Origin: Roseiarcus sp963794155
GTDB lineage: Bacteria; Pseudomonadota; Alphaproteobacteria; Rhizobiales; Beijerinckiaceae
Length of the DNA stretch: 64,000 bases
Assembly (NCBI GenBank): GCA_963794155.1
Contig: CAWCCX010000008.1
Span: 682,001 to 746,000 of the forward strand
Direction of reading: 5' to 3'
Position numbers and translations under genes: made by a program
Shown here: positions 54,995 through 62,639 of the stretch, piece after piece
Layout: every line of letters starts with the position of its first letter
How positions within the stretch are numbered: position 1 is the first letter of the stretch
The notes under the pieces: generated by a model
Told to the model about the DNA's origin: nothing
Databases searched by the model: none
The model's input: the letters and a program-made list of their open reading frames with translations, nothing else

Positions 54995-57898
54995 TCAGCG
55001 GAGCGGCGCCAGGCCGCCGCCGGGCGGCGGTAAGAACGGACCGCGCCGCGGCGGGCCAAACGGTCCGGCCGGCGCGGCGCCGAACGGGATGCAATAGCCG
55101 AAGCGATTGCGGAATGTGCCGGGCGGACAGAAGAGTGGCGGCGCCCGGACGCATAGACCGCGAAGATTGCGAGCGAAGCCTGGCGGACAGGCGGGCGCTG
55201 CGAGCGGCGCGCAGGCGCCCGCACGCGTCCGAGTTTCACCCGGCGGGCAGGGTGGCGGCGCCGTCTCAACGCAGACGCCCTCGCGCGTTCGCTCTTCGCC
55301 GGGCCTGCACGCTCGGCTCGGGACCGGCGTGCATGGTCCCGGGCGATAACGCGCATAGCCCGGCGGACAGGCGGCGGGCGGGATCGGCTCGCAGGCTCCA
55401 TCCCGCGTTCGCGCCTTGCCGGGCGGGCAGGCGGGCGCCGCCAGCGGCGCGCAGGCTCCGGCGCGCGTACGCTCCTCGCCGGACTGACAGGCGGGGGGCG
55501 GCGGGCGCGGCCCGCCGCCCGTCAGGCAGACGCGCCCATCGCGGCTGACGAAACGATTGGCGCAGCAACTTCCGTCCGGCATTTTCGCGTATCCGGGCGC
55601 GCAGGCCTTGACGACTTGGATCTGCGCGGGACATGCGCCCCGGTTGGACGGATCGACCGGCGCCGAGCAGCAAATTCCGGTCGTCGTCACGTTGGCCGGC
55701 GCGCAGCAGGCTCCGCTCGCGGTCGGAATGAGGCCGGAGGAGCAGCAGAGCGGCCCGATCGGAACGTGGAAGATTGGCCCGCACTCGTTGTTGTTTGGGC
55801 CGCTTGGCGTTTGCCGTGTGGGGCAGCAGACGCCGGTCGAGGTGATCTTGCTCGCGAGGCAGCAGGCGCCGCCGGCGGACGCGTAGCCGCCCGGGCAGCA
55901 GTTCGAATTTGCGGCGCTCGGCGCGCAGGTCGGCGGCTTCGGGACGGGCTCGCACTTGCCGTTGACGAGCGCCCCGGCGCAGCAGGCGGGCGCGCCGCCC
56001 GCGCCGGCATAGACCTGGGCGGAATTGCAGCAAAAGTTGCTTGGGCCGATCGCGGTCTCCCCAGCGGGGCAACTGGAATTCGAGCACGCGGCGTTGGCGG
56101 CCAGCGCGGCGGGCGGGCAGCACCGGCCGCCGATCTGAATGTCGGGCCGCTGGCAAGTCGGCTCGCAGGCGCCGGTGCTGACGCGCCGCACCTGATCAGA
56201 GGGGCATCCGCCAGGCGGCGTCGAAGGCGGGATTCCAGGCGGGCCAGGCGGCTTCCCTGGCGGAGCCGCCGGCGGTTTGCCGGGGGGCGCTTGTGGCGGA
56301 CCGGGAGAACCCGACGCGAGAGACGGCGCGGACGGTCGCGCGGCCGGCGCGGCCGGGGTCAGGAAGCCTGCGCGCTGGGGCGGCGCGCAATCGCGCCGGA
56401 TGGCGACGGCGCCGAGCCAACCGCGCGCCGCGTCCTCGGAAGGCCCGTCGATGTAGGAGATGTAATAGCTTGCGAGCGGCGGAACGTTGCGCGGCCGGTC
56501 CTGCCACACGCCTGCGCCTTGAAGACCGTCGACATGCAGCGGCCCCGATTGTTGCAGCTGCGCCGCAAGCGCCGGATCGGAAGGCTGGCGAAGGACTTCT
56601 CCCGTCGACCACACGAAGCCGCCGCAGGATCCGGGGATGATCGCGCCGGCGCGGTCGTAATTGTATCCAATCGCAAGGCCACCATCGCCGTTGCGTAGAT
56701 CGCGCGGAAATCCGATCGCGTATTCGTCCGGCTCGGCCTGCCATGCGCGCCGGCCGCCGGCGGCCGCGCCGACAACCGCGTAGCGCAGCACGCGGCCGAT
56801 TTCGGGAACCGCGAGCGCCTCGAAATCGAATGCCCCGGTAGCCGCGGCGCGCTCGGCGAGCAGCATGCGCCCTTGATCGTCGAAAGCGATCGTCGAAATC
56901 TCGGTCGGGCCGGCAGCGGGGGGTACGGCGAGTTCGATGATCGGGTCGTCGCCGAACGAGCCGTCAGGCTTGAGCCCGATCGACCAGATTTGCAGGCTGT
57001 CGGCGACCGCATAGTAAAGGCGGCCTTCATGGACGGCGAGGCCGAAGATCCGGCGTTGCGGCGCGGCGAGGCCCCAAGTCGCGGGCTCGGCGCTGTCGAA
57101 CGCCGGGCTCGACAGGTCGATCGGCTCCCGCGACGTCCGGGGCGCCGGCGGGAGGCCGACCGCCGCGCGCCCGGTTGCGCCGTGATCGTAGGCTCCGAGA
57201 TCAGCGCCGCTGAAGCCATAGCGATGGACGAGGCCGCTCTCGCGGTCAGCGACGAACAGCGACTTCGAGCCCGGATCGTACGCGAGCGCCCCGAGCGCCG
57301 CGCCAGAATTGGGCCGGCCGTCGGTCGCCACATTGGCGAATAGAGTGACGCGCCCGGTTGCGCCGTCGATCTTCCAGATCGACCCCGGGCCGCCGTGCGG
57401 TCCCCAGAGCCCGTTCATGTAGGCGGCGCCTTGTTGACCGGCCTTGACCCGTGTGAGGCCGCCGTTGGGGCCGGGCGCGACGATTGGCAGCCCGTAGGCG
57501 GACGTCGCCGCGACATAAAGATTGGGCGGGACGGCGTCGTCGATCGCGACCCCGAACACCTGGCCGATTTGCGACGCCGGGACGGTGAAGGGTTTCGGGG
57601 CGCCGACGAGCTGGGCCGCCGCCGGTCCATCCATCGATCGCAAATCGACGATCCGCAGTGAAGGTCCGTTGAGGTCGATGAAAGTGAGGGCGGCGGGATC
57701 GTCGCCTGGCGCGATCTCGGCAGGGGGCGGCGCGCCAGAAAAGCCGGTGACCGCGGCGTTGCCAAGCGCGAGGATGGCCTGCGGCTGCTGACCCCTGAGG
57801 TCGGAGGCAAACGCGCAAACGAGCATGGCGGCGAGCCACAAAGGCGCCCGAAGCCTTGTCAGGCGCGACCGGATCTTGCCTGCGCGTCTCAATGCCAT
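54995..57898 (-). CDS. Secreted beta-propeller protein with large cysteine-rich repeat tail
   Basis: 967 residues from ATG 57898. After a signal peptide (residues 1-35), residues 40-520 look like a secreted beta-propeller (blades such as SIWKIDGATGRVTLFANV; KSLFVADRESGLVHRYGF). A Pro/Gly linker follows (about 540-590). Roughly the last 400 residues carry 45 cysteines: first CC-containing modules (GGRCCPP, SGACCAP, TGICCSA), then seven copies of a 20-residue unit of the form C-P-P-G-x3-R-x-R-x-G-x-C. Not recognised as a named family. Probably outer-surface, disulfide-stabilised. Six bases after the previous gene and 25 before dsbA. Confidence 0.72.
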   Translation of the reverse strand: MALRRAGKIRSRLTRLRAPLWLAAMLVCAFASDLRGQQPQAILALGNAAVTGFSGAPPPAEIAPGDDPAALTFIDLNGPSLRIVDLRSMDGPAAAQLVGAPKPFTVPASQIGQVFGVAIDDAVPPNLYVAATSAYGLPIVAPGPNGGLTRVKAGQQGAAYMNGLWGPHGGPGSIWKIDGATGRVTLFANVATDGRPNSGAALGALAYDPGSKSLFVADRESGLVHRYGFSGADLGAYDHGATGRAAVGLPPAPRTSREPIDLSSPAFDSAEPATWGLAAPQRRIFGLAVHEGRLYYAVADSLQIWSIGLKPDGSFGDDPIIELAVPPAAGPTEISTIAFDDQGRMLLAERAAATGAFDFEALAVPEIGRVLRYAVVGAAAGGRRAWQAEPDEYAIGFPRDLRNGDGGLAIGYNYDRAGAIIPGSCGGFVWSTGEVLRQPSDPALAAQLQQSGPLHVDGLQGAGVWQDRPRNVPPLASYYISYIDGPSEDAARGWLGAVAIRRDCAPPQRAGFLTPAAPAARPSAPSLASGSPGPPQAPPGKPPAAPPGKPPGPPGIPPSTPPGGCPSDQVRRVSTGACEPTCQRPDIQIGGRCCPPAALAANAACSNSSCPAGETAIGPSNFCCNSAQVYAGAGGAPACCAGALVNGKCEPVPKPPTCAPSAANSNCCPGGYASAGGACCLASKITSTGVCCPTRQTPSGPNNNECGPIFHVPIGPLCCSSGLIPTASGACCAPANVTTTGICCSAPVDPSNRGACPAQIQVVKACAPGYAKMPDGSCCANRFVSRDGRVCLTGGGPRPPPPACQSGEERTRAGACAPLAAPACPPGKARTRDGACEPIPPAACPPGYARYRPGPCTPVPSRACRPGEERTREGVCVETAPPPCPPGETRTRAGACAPLAAPACPPGFARNLRGLCVRAPPLFCPPGTFRNRFGYCIPFGAAPAGPFGPPRRGPFLPPPGGGLAPLR
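55079..55492 (-). repeat. Seven tandem 60-base coding repeats (20-residue cysteine unit)
   Basis: On the minus strand the units begin ACQSGEERTR, ACPPGKARTR, ACPPGYARYR, ACRPGEERTR, PCPPGETRTR, ACPPGFARNL and FCPPGTFRNR, each with a second Cys about 12 residues later. The repeats stay in frame and are diverged, so the array is old and maintained. Confidence 0.8.
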
Positions 57899-57905
57899 CG
57901 CCGGC

Positions 57906-59057
57906 CTATTGCGTAGTCTGGAGAGGTTCGCAGGTGCCGTTCGCGAGATCGGCGGTCGTTCCTGGCGGGCAGCACTCACCGCACGCCGTCACTTCAGCCG
58001 GACTGCAGCAGGCCCCGTTTGGCGTCCTCACTTGATTGTTCGAGCAGGCTGCGACGCACTTGCCACCGACATTGACCTCGCCGCCGGGACACGGAATTCC
58101 GGTCAGCGGAATCGGGCAGATCGAGGCGGTCGGGTTGACGGTCGACTTGACCGGCGGCACGGCCGCCAGTCCCGTGTTGTCGCAGATGCAGACCTCGGCG
58201 AGCGGTCCAGACGAGGCGGCCGGATGTGTGTTCTGGCCCGCGCCGAGACTCGGGCACTGGCAATAGTAAATGACGTAGCCGTTGCTCGGAGTGCCGCCGT
58301 TCATATAGTCGTTTGGGACCGGCACGAGCTTCATCGGGCTCGGACAGAAGCAGTATCGATCGGGCGAGCACCAATAGCTGCTGCCGTCCCAGCCGTCGGT
58401 GACGTCGATCACCATCGTGCCGTTCGACAGCGGCTTTACGACCTGTCCAGGAGGATTGCTCGGCGCGCCGTAGATCGCATTCTCGCAACCGGGAAGCGTA
58501 TTGTTCTCCGCGCATCCGGGAGGCGGGGTGCAATCGGCGGCGACAGGGGTCGGCGGGTGACAGGCGCAGCCGCCCCATCCCAAGTCCTGCTGAAGACCGC
58601 AGATGGCGTCCTGCATGCACGAAAGCGTGTCGCCGCCGAGCTGATTGAGGCCCTGCTCGAGTGAGCAGCCGCACTCGGCGATGCTGAGCGGATCGCCGAG
58701 GCTGCCGAGAATGCTGGCGAGGTCGACCGAAAGTCCGGCCGCATTGGCCCAGCTCTGGAGCGCGGCGATGTCGCCGGCGCCCGTCTGGACGTTGTTGACC
58801 TGGCTGCAGAAGCCGTCGACGGCGCCCTGGCCCTGGCTCGCGGCGACGCCGCCGAGGGCCGCGGTCAGCGCCGCCGCCGCTGTGCACCCGGCGCCGGCGG
58901 TGTCCGCGCAGGCCGCCGCGCAATCGCCGGACGTGACGGAGGAGGCGGTATTTTCGATCGCCTGCCAGAGATCGCCGACGCTGCAGCCGTCGGCGCGAGC
59001 CGACGCGACGGACGAAAGAAGCGCTGTCGCCATCGCCGCGGAGCGCACAAAACGCAC
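57906..59057 (-). CDS. Secreted cysteine-rich protein
   Basis: 383 residues from GTG 59057 (or 375 from ATG 59033). Signal peptide ends SARA-DG. The mature protein has 31 cysteines: an N-terminal helical region with spaced single cysteines (CSVGDLWQ; CGCSLEQGL), a middle with Trp/Tyr and Cys pairs (YWCSPDRYCFC; YYCQC), and a C-terminal module (NGACCSPAEV; CGECCPPG; NGTCEP) related to the CC modules of the next gene. Not recognised. First gene of the operon, followed after 8 bases by the propeller protein. Oxidative folding would need a disulfide isomerase. Confidence 0.72.
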   Translation of the reverse strand: MRFVRSAAMATALLSSVASARADGCSVGDLWQAIENTASSVTSGDCAAACADTAGAGCTAAAALTAALGGVAASQGQGAVDGFCSQVNNVQTGAGDIAALQSWANAAGLSVDLASILGSLGDPLSIAECGCSLEQGLNQLGGDTLSCMQDAICGLQQDLGWGGCACHPPTPVAADCTPPPGCAENNTLPGCENAIYGAPSNPPGQVVKPLSNGTMVIDVTDGWDGSSYWCSPDRYCFCPSPMKLVPVPNDYMNGGTPSNGYVIYYCQCPSLGAGQNTHPAASSGPLAEVCICDNTGLAAVPPVKSTVNPTASICPIPLTGIPCPGGEVNVGGKCVAACSNNQVRTPNGACCSPAEVTACGECCPPGTTADLANGTCEPLQTTQ

Positions 59058-59468
59058 GATCCCGCCCGCCGAGCGCGCCGTCGCAGATCGTGGCGCCGCC
59101 GCTTGTCGCGATCGTCCGGCCCTGTTCACCGAATGGCCTCCCCCCGGTGAAATCAGCAAGGCTGGCCGGCTCAAGCAAGGGCGGGTCAGCGTGCTCATCG
59201 CATCAGATAGCGCCGATGCGACTATTTTTTCCGATTGTGGTCGTGTTCAGAACCGGGGTCAACCGCGCGGGTTGGTATGGATCGGCGGCGGCGCCTCCGC
59301 CCGATCCAGCGTTTGCGCGTCGTAAGACGCTTGCACGCTTCGCGACCTTTGGGCTCATCCCAGTCGGGCATTTTCGCTTAAGCGCAGGCCCTGATAGACG
59401 TCACTCGTACGGCTCACGGCTCTAGAAAGTGCGCGATCGACCGGAGCGAACCCACGGGGGACAATCCG
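59058..59468. other. 411-base divergent spacer upstream of the Cys-rich operon
   Basis: Between the leftward Cys-rich operon and the rightward lyase gene. Contains an AT patch (CTATTTTTTCCG, 59222-59233) that could be promoter sequence, and repeat copy B (59379-59396). No gene on either strand is supported. Confidence 0.45.
59379..59396. repeat. Short dispersed repeat, copy B
   Basis: TAAGCGCAGGCCCTGATA, matching 33691-33708 at 16 of 18 positions. Located 73 bases before the lyase ATG. Confidence 0.45.
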
Positions 59469-60341
59469 ATGCGGGCTCACATTCAGGCGTTGCGGGAAAT
59501 GCTCGCCCACGATCGGGGCGCGGTGCTGCCCGGCGCCCCAAACGCGCTTGCGGCGCGAGTGATCGCCGATCTCGGATTCAAGGCAGTCTATTTGACGGGC
59601 GCGGGCCTCACCAACATGGATCTCGGACTTCCGGATTTGGGATTCATGGACCTGAGCCAGGTCGCCGAGCACGTATTGGCCATTCGCGGCGTCGTCGACC
59701 TGCCGCTGATCGTCGACGCGGACACCGGCTTCGGCAACGCGATCAATGTCGCCCATACCGTAAAGACGTTGGAGCAGGCCGGCGCCAGCGCGATTCAGAT
59801 CGAAGACCAACACGCGCCGAAACGCTGCGGCCACTTCGTAGGCAAGGAGCTGATCCCGGCCAACGAGATGGTCGGCAAGGTGCGCGCCGCCGTCGACGCG
59901 CGCCGCGAGGGCATGGTCGTCATCGCCCGAACGGACGCTTGCGCCGTCGAGGGCTTCGGCGCGGCGATCGATCGCGCTCAGCGCTATATTGAGGCCGGCG
60001 CCGACATGACCTTCGTCGAAGCGCCGGAGAGTCTCGAGGATCTGAAGGCGATCCCCAAGCGCCTAAGCGCGCCGCAATTGCTGAACATGGTTTTGGGCGG
60101 GAAGACCCCGATCATAAGCGCGGCCGACGCGGCGGGCATGGGCTTCGCCCTGGTGCTGTACGCCAACGCAGCGCTGCAGGGCGCGCTTCTCGGGATGCAG
60201 ACCGCGCTCAAGGCGCTGAGGGACAAAGGGGTGTTGGACGAGCGCGCCGTCGCCTCGTTCGCCGAGCGGCAGCGACTTGTTGATAAGGCCGCTTTCGATG
60301 CCTTGGAGGTTCGGTACGCCGCGGGTGCTCCAACGTCGTGA
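59469..60341 (+). CDS. Isocitrate lyase/PEP mutase superfamily protein
   Basis: 290-residue TIM-barrel enzyme. Motifs DADTGFGN (magnesium/phospho-ligand loop) and KRCGH, where the cysteine is the general acid in isocitrate and methylisocitrate lyases, are both present, followed by EDQ and IARTDA. The length fits 2-methylisocitrate lyase, oxaloacetate decarboxylase or carboxyphosphonoenolpyruvate mutase-like members; which one cannot be decided. Tetrameric by family precedent. Likely cleaves or decarboxylates a C3-C7 hydroxyacid or oxoacid. Confidence 0.85.
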   Translation: MRAHIQALREMLAHDRGAVLPGAPNALAARVIADLGFKAVYLTGAGLTNMDLGLPDLGFMDLSQVAEHVLAIRGVVDLPLIVDADTGFGNAINVAHTVKTLEQAGASAIQIEDQHAPKRCGHFVGKELIPANEMVGKVRAAVDARREGMVVIARTDACAVEGFGAAIDRAQRYIEAGADMTFVEAPESLEDLKAIPKRLSAPQLLNMVLGGKTPIISAADAAGMGFALVLYANAALQGALLGMQTALKALRDKGVLDERAVASFAERQRLVDKAAFDALEVRYAAGAPTS

Positions 60342-60418
60342 GCCCCGGCGTCGCCAGCTAGCTTCCGCCGGCGCCAAGCGCTAAGACCGCGCTCCCGTCA
60401 CGATCAGGACAGGCGCTC

Positions 60419-61840
60419 TTGAACGCCCTTGAAGCCGCCCGCGACAAGCGGCCCGTGTTCACGCACGGGTCATTGATGCGCCACGTCGCGGTGATGACGG
60501 CGACCGGGGCCATCGGCTTGATGGCGGTGTTCGCCGTCGATCTTTTGTCGCTCTTCTGGGTGTCGAAGCTTGGCGATCAGGCGTTCAAGGCTGCGGTCGG
60601 CTATGTCGGCTTGACCACGTTCTTCGCGATGTCGATCAACATCGGCCTCACCATCGCGACCTCGGCCACCGTGTCGCGCGCGCTTGGCGCCGGCGACCGG
60701 CCGCGCGCCCGGCGCCTTGCGGCCTCCGCCCTTGTCATTACCGCGATCTTCTCGGCCGCGATGGCGACGGCGATGTTCGTCTTTCGCGATTGGGCGCTGA
60801 CGACGCTGCTCCACGCCCGCGGCGAGCCGGCCGAGGTCGCCTCGAAATTTATCGCCATCAGCATTCCAGCCAACGTGCCGCTCGCGGTCGGCATGGCGTT
60901 CTCGGGCATTTTGCGCGCCGTCGGCGACGCGCGCCGCGCGATGTACGTAACCCTGTCAGCTGGGATCGCGACCGCTTTTCTCGACCCTCTGCTCATTTTC
61001 GGCTTCGGTCTCGGGGTTTATGGAGCGGCCTGGGCGACGGTCTTCTCGCGCTTGATCTTGCTCGCGGTCGGCTGGGGCGGCGCGATCGGCGTGCACGATC
61101 TGGTCGCCCGGCCGAAGCTCAACGCTGCGCGCGGCGACTTCGGCCCGATCATGGCGATCGGGTTCCCAGCGATCATGGCCAATATGGCGGCGCCGGTCAG
61201 CTCGGCCTATACGCTCAGGGTGTTCTCCGATTTCGGCGAGGCGGCGATCGCGGCTTCCGCGATCATCGACCGGGTGACGCCGGTGGCGTTCGGGGTCATC
61301 TTCGCCCTCACCGGGTCGATCGGTCCGATCATCGGTCAGAATTACGGCGCGAGACTGATGGGCAGGGTTCAGCGGGCGTTGACTGATTCTTTCATCCTGT
61401 CGATCGGCTACGTTCTCGTCGCCTGGGCGCTCCTTGCGCTGGCCGCCCCGCTGCTTATCGCTGCCTTCGAGGCCAAGGGCGATAGCGCGCAATATGTCGC
61501 CTTCTACTGCCGGTACGGGGTCTCCGCCTGGCTGTTCCTGGCCTGCCTGTTCGTCGCCAACACGGCGTTCAACAACCTCGGCTTTCCGGTGTTGACGATG
61601 GCGTTCAACTGGGCGCGGGCGACGCTTGGCACGATTCCTTTCGTGACCTTCGGCGCGCGCTATGGTGGAGTGCAGGGCGCCATCCTGGGCTTCGCGCTTG
61701 GTTGCGCGGTGTTTGGCCTCATCGCCGTCGGGACGGCCTATGCGGCCACTTGGCGGCTCATGAAGGCTATCGATGGCGGCGATCGCGCGGGCGCGCGGCC
61801 CGCGGCGGCGATCGAGCGAGAAGGAGCAAGAACGCCATGA
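60419..61840 (+). CDS. MATE family efflux transporter
   Basis: 473-residue, twelve-helix MATE protein. A TTG at 60419 is taken as start because FTHGSLMRHVAVMTATG, normally inside MATE proteins, would be cut by the ATG at 60476. Two homologous halves are visible (VDLLSLFWVSKLG and the second-half repeat after AIIDRVTPVAFG). Exports cationic compounds in exchange for Na+ or H+. Its stop overlaps the ATG of the DUF937 gene (ATGA). Confidence 0.88.
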   Translation: MNALEAARDKRPVFTHGSLMRHVAVMTATGAIGLMAVFAVDLLSLFWVSKLGDQAFKAAVGYVGLTTFFAMSINIGLTIATSATVSRALGAGDRPRARRLAASALVITAIFSAAMATAMFVFRDWALTTLLHARGEPAEVASKFIAISIPANVPLAVGMAFSGILRAVGDARRAMYVTLSAGIATAFLDPLLIFGFGLGVYGAAWATVFSRLILLAVGWGGAIGVHDLVARPKLNAARGDFGPIMAIGFPAIMANMAAPVSSAYTLRVFSDFGEAAIAASAIIDRVTPVAFGVIFALTGSIGPIIGQNYGARLMGRVQRALTDSFILSIGYVLVAWALLALAAPLLIAAFEAKGDSAQYVAFYCRYGVSAWLFLACLFVANTAFNNLGFPVLTMAFNWARATLGTIPFVTFGARYGGVQGAILGFALGCAVFGLIAVGTAYAATWRLMKAIDGGDRAGARPAAAIEREGARTP

Positions 61841-62544
61841 CGCTCAACGACATCTTGCACGGCGCGCAGGGCGGCCAGGCGGTCGCCAATCTCGGCTCGC
61901 AATTCGGCCTTTCGCCGGAGGCCGCCGAGGCGGCGGTCCAGGCGATGATCCCGGCGTTCTCGGCCGGCTTGACGTCGATGGCCGCCCACCCCGCGGCGAT
62001 CGGCGCGGTGCTCAAAGAGATTGCAGGCGGCGCGCACGCCGGATCGTTCGCCGATCCTTCCCAGAGCGCAAGCGCGGGCGGGCTTGGCGGCGCCGTGCTC
62101 GGGCAATTGTTCGGTTCGCCGGACGCGATCGACGCGGTCGTCCGTCATGTCGCGGAGGGCTCGGGCGTGAGCGCCGAAACGATCCGCGCCATGCTGCCGG
62201 CGGTCGCGTCGATGCTCATGGGCGGACTCGCGCATGCGATGGCCAATCAGGGCCTGTCGGGCGTTCTCGGCCAACTCGCCAATGGCGCCGCCGCTCCGGG
62301 CGGCCTCGGTTCGACCGTGTCGGCGGCTTCGGGATCGGGCGGCGGCGGCATCGGCTCGATCCTCGGCTCGATGTTTGGCGGCGCGCACCCGACGGCGAAC
62401 CCCGAAGCAGCGGCGCTGATCGCCGGATTCGCCAGTTTGAGCGCAATGTTCGTCTCGGGCGTGCAGGTCGCCCAGGCCAATCAGGCGAGCATAAGCGCAA
62501 TCGCCCAGTCGTTCAGCCAGCCGCCGCCGGGCGCTGGCGTCTGA
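61837..62544 (+). CDS. DUF937 domain protein
   Basis: 235 residues from ATG 61837, in an ATGA overlap with the MATE stop. Glycine/alanine-rich helical protein with the DUF937/YidB-like pattern (NLGSQFGLSPEAAEAAVQAMIPA; GGLGGAVLGQLFGS). No signal peptide or membrane helix. The function of the family is unknown. The close linkage with MATE indicates cotranscription but does not prove a shared role. Confidence 0.8.
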   Translation: MTLNDILHGAQGGQAVANLGSQFGLSPEAAEAAVQAMIPAFSAGLTSMAAHPAAIGAVLKEIAGGAHAGSFADPSQSASAGGLGGAVLGQLFGSPDAIDAVVRHVAEGSGVSAETIRAMLPAVASMLMGGLAHAMANQGLSGVLGQLANGAAAPGGLGSTVSAASGSGGGGIGSILGSMFGGAHPTANPEAAALIAGFASLSAMFVSGVQVAQANQASISAIAQSFSQPPPGAGV

Positions 62545-62639
62545 AGGCGGGGCGCGAGGTCGCCCTTCGTTGCATTGTCGGGACGGCGCGACTATCTAGC
62601 CGGTTCGCCGGTCCGCCGGCCGCTGGGATGAACGCCTGC

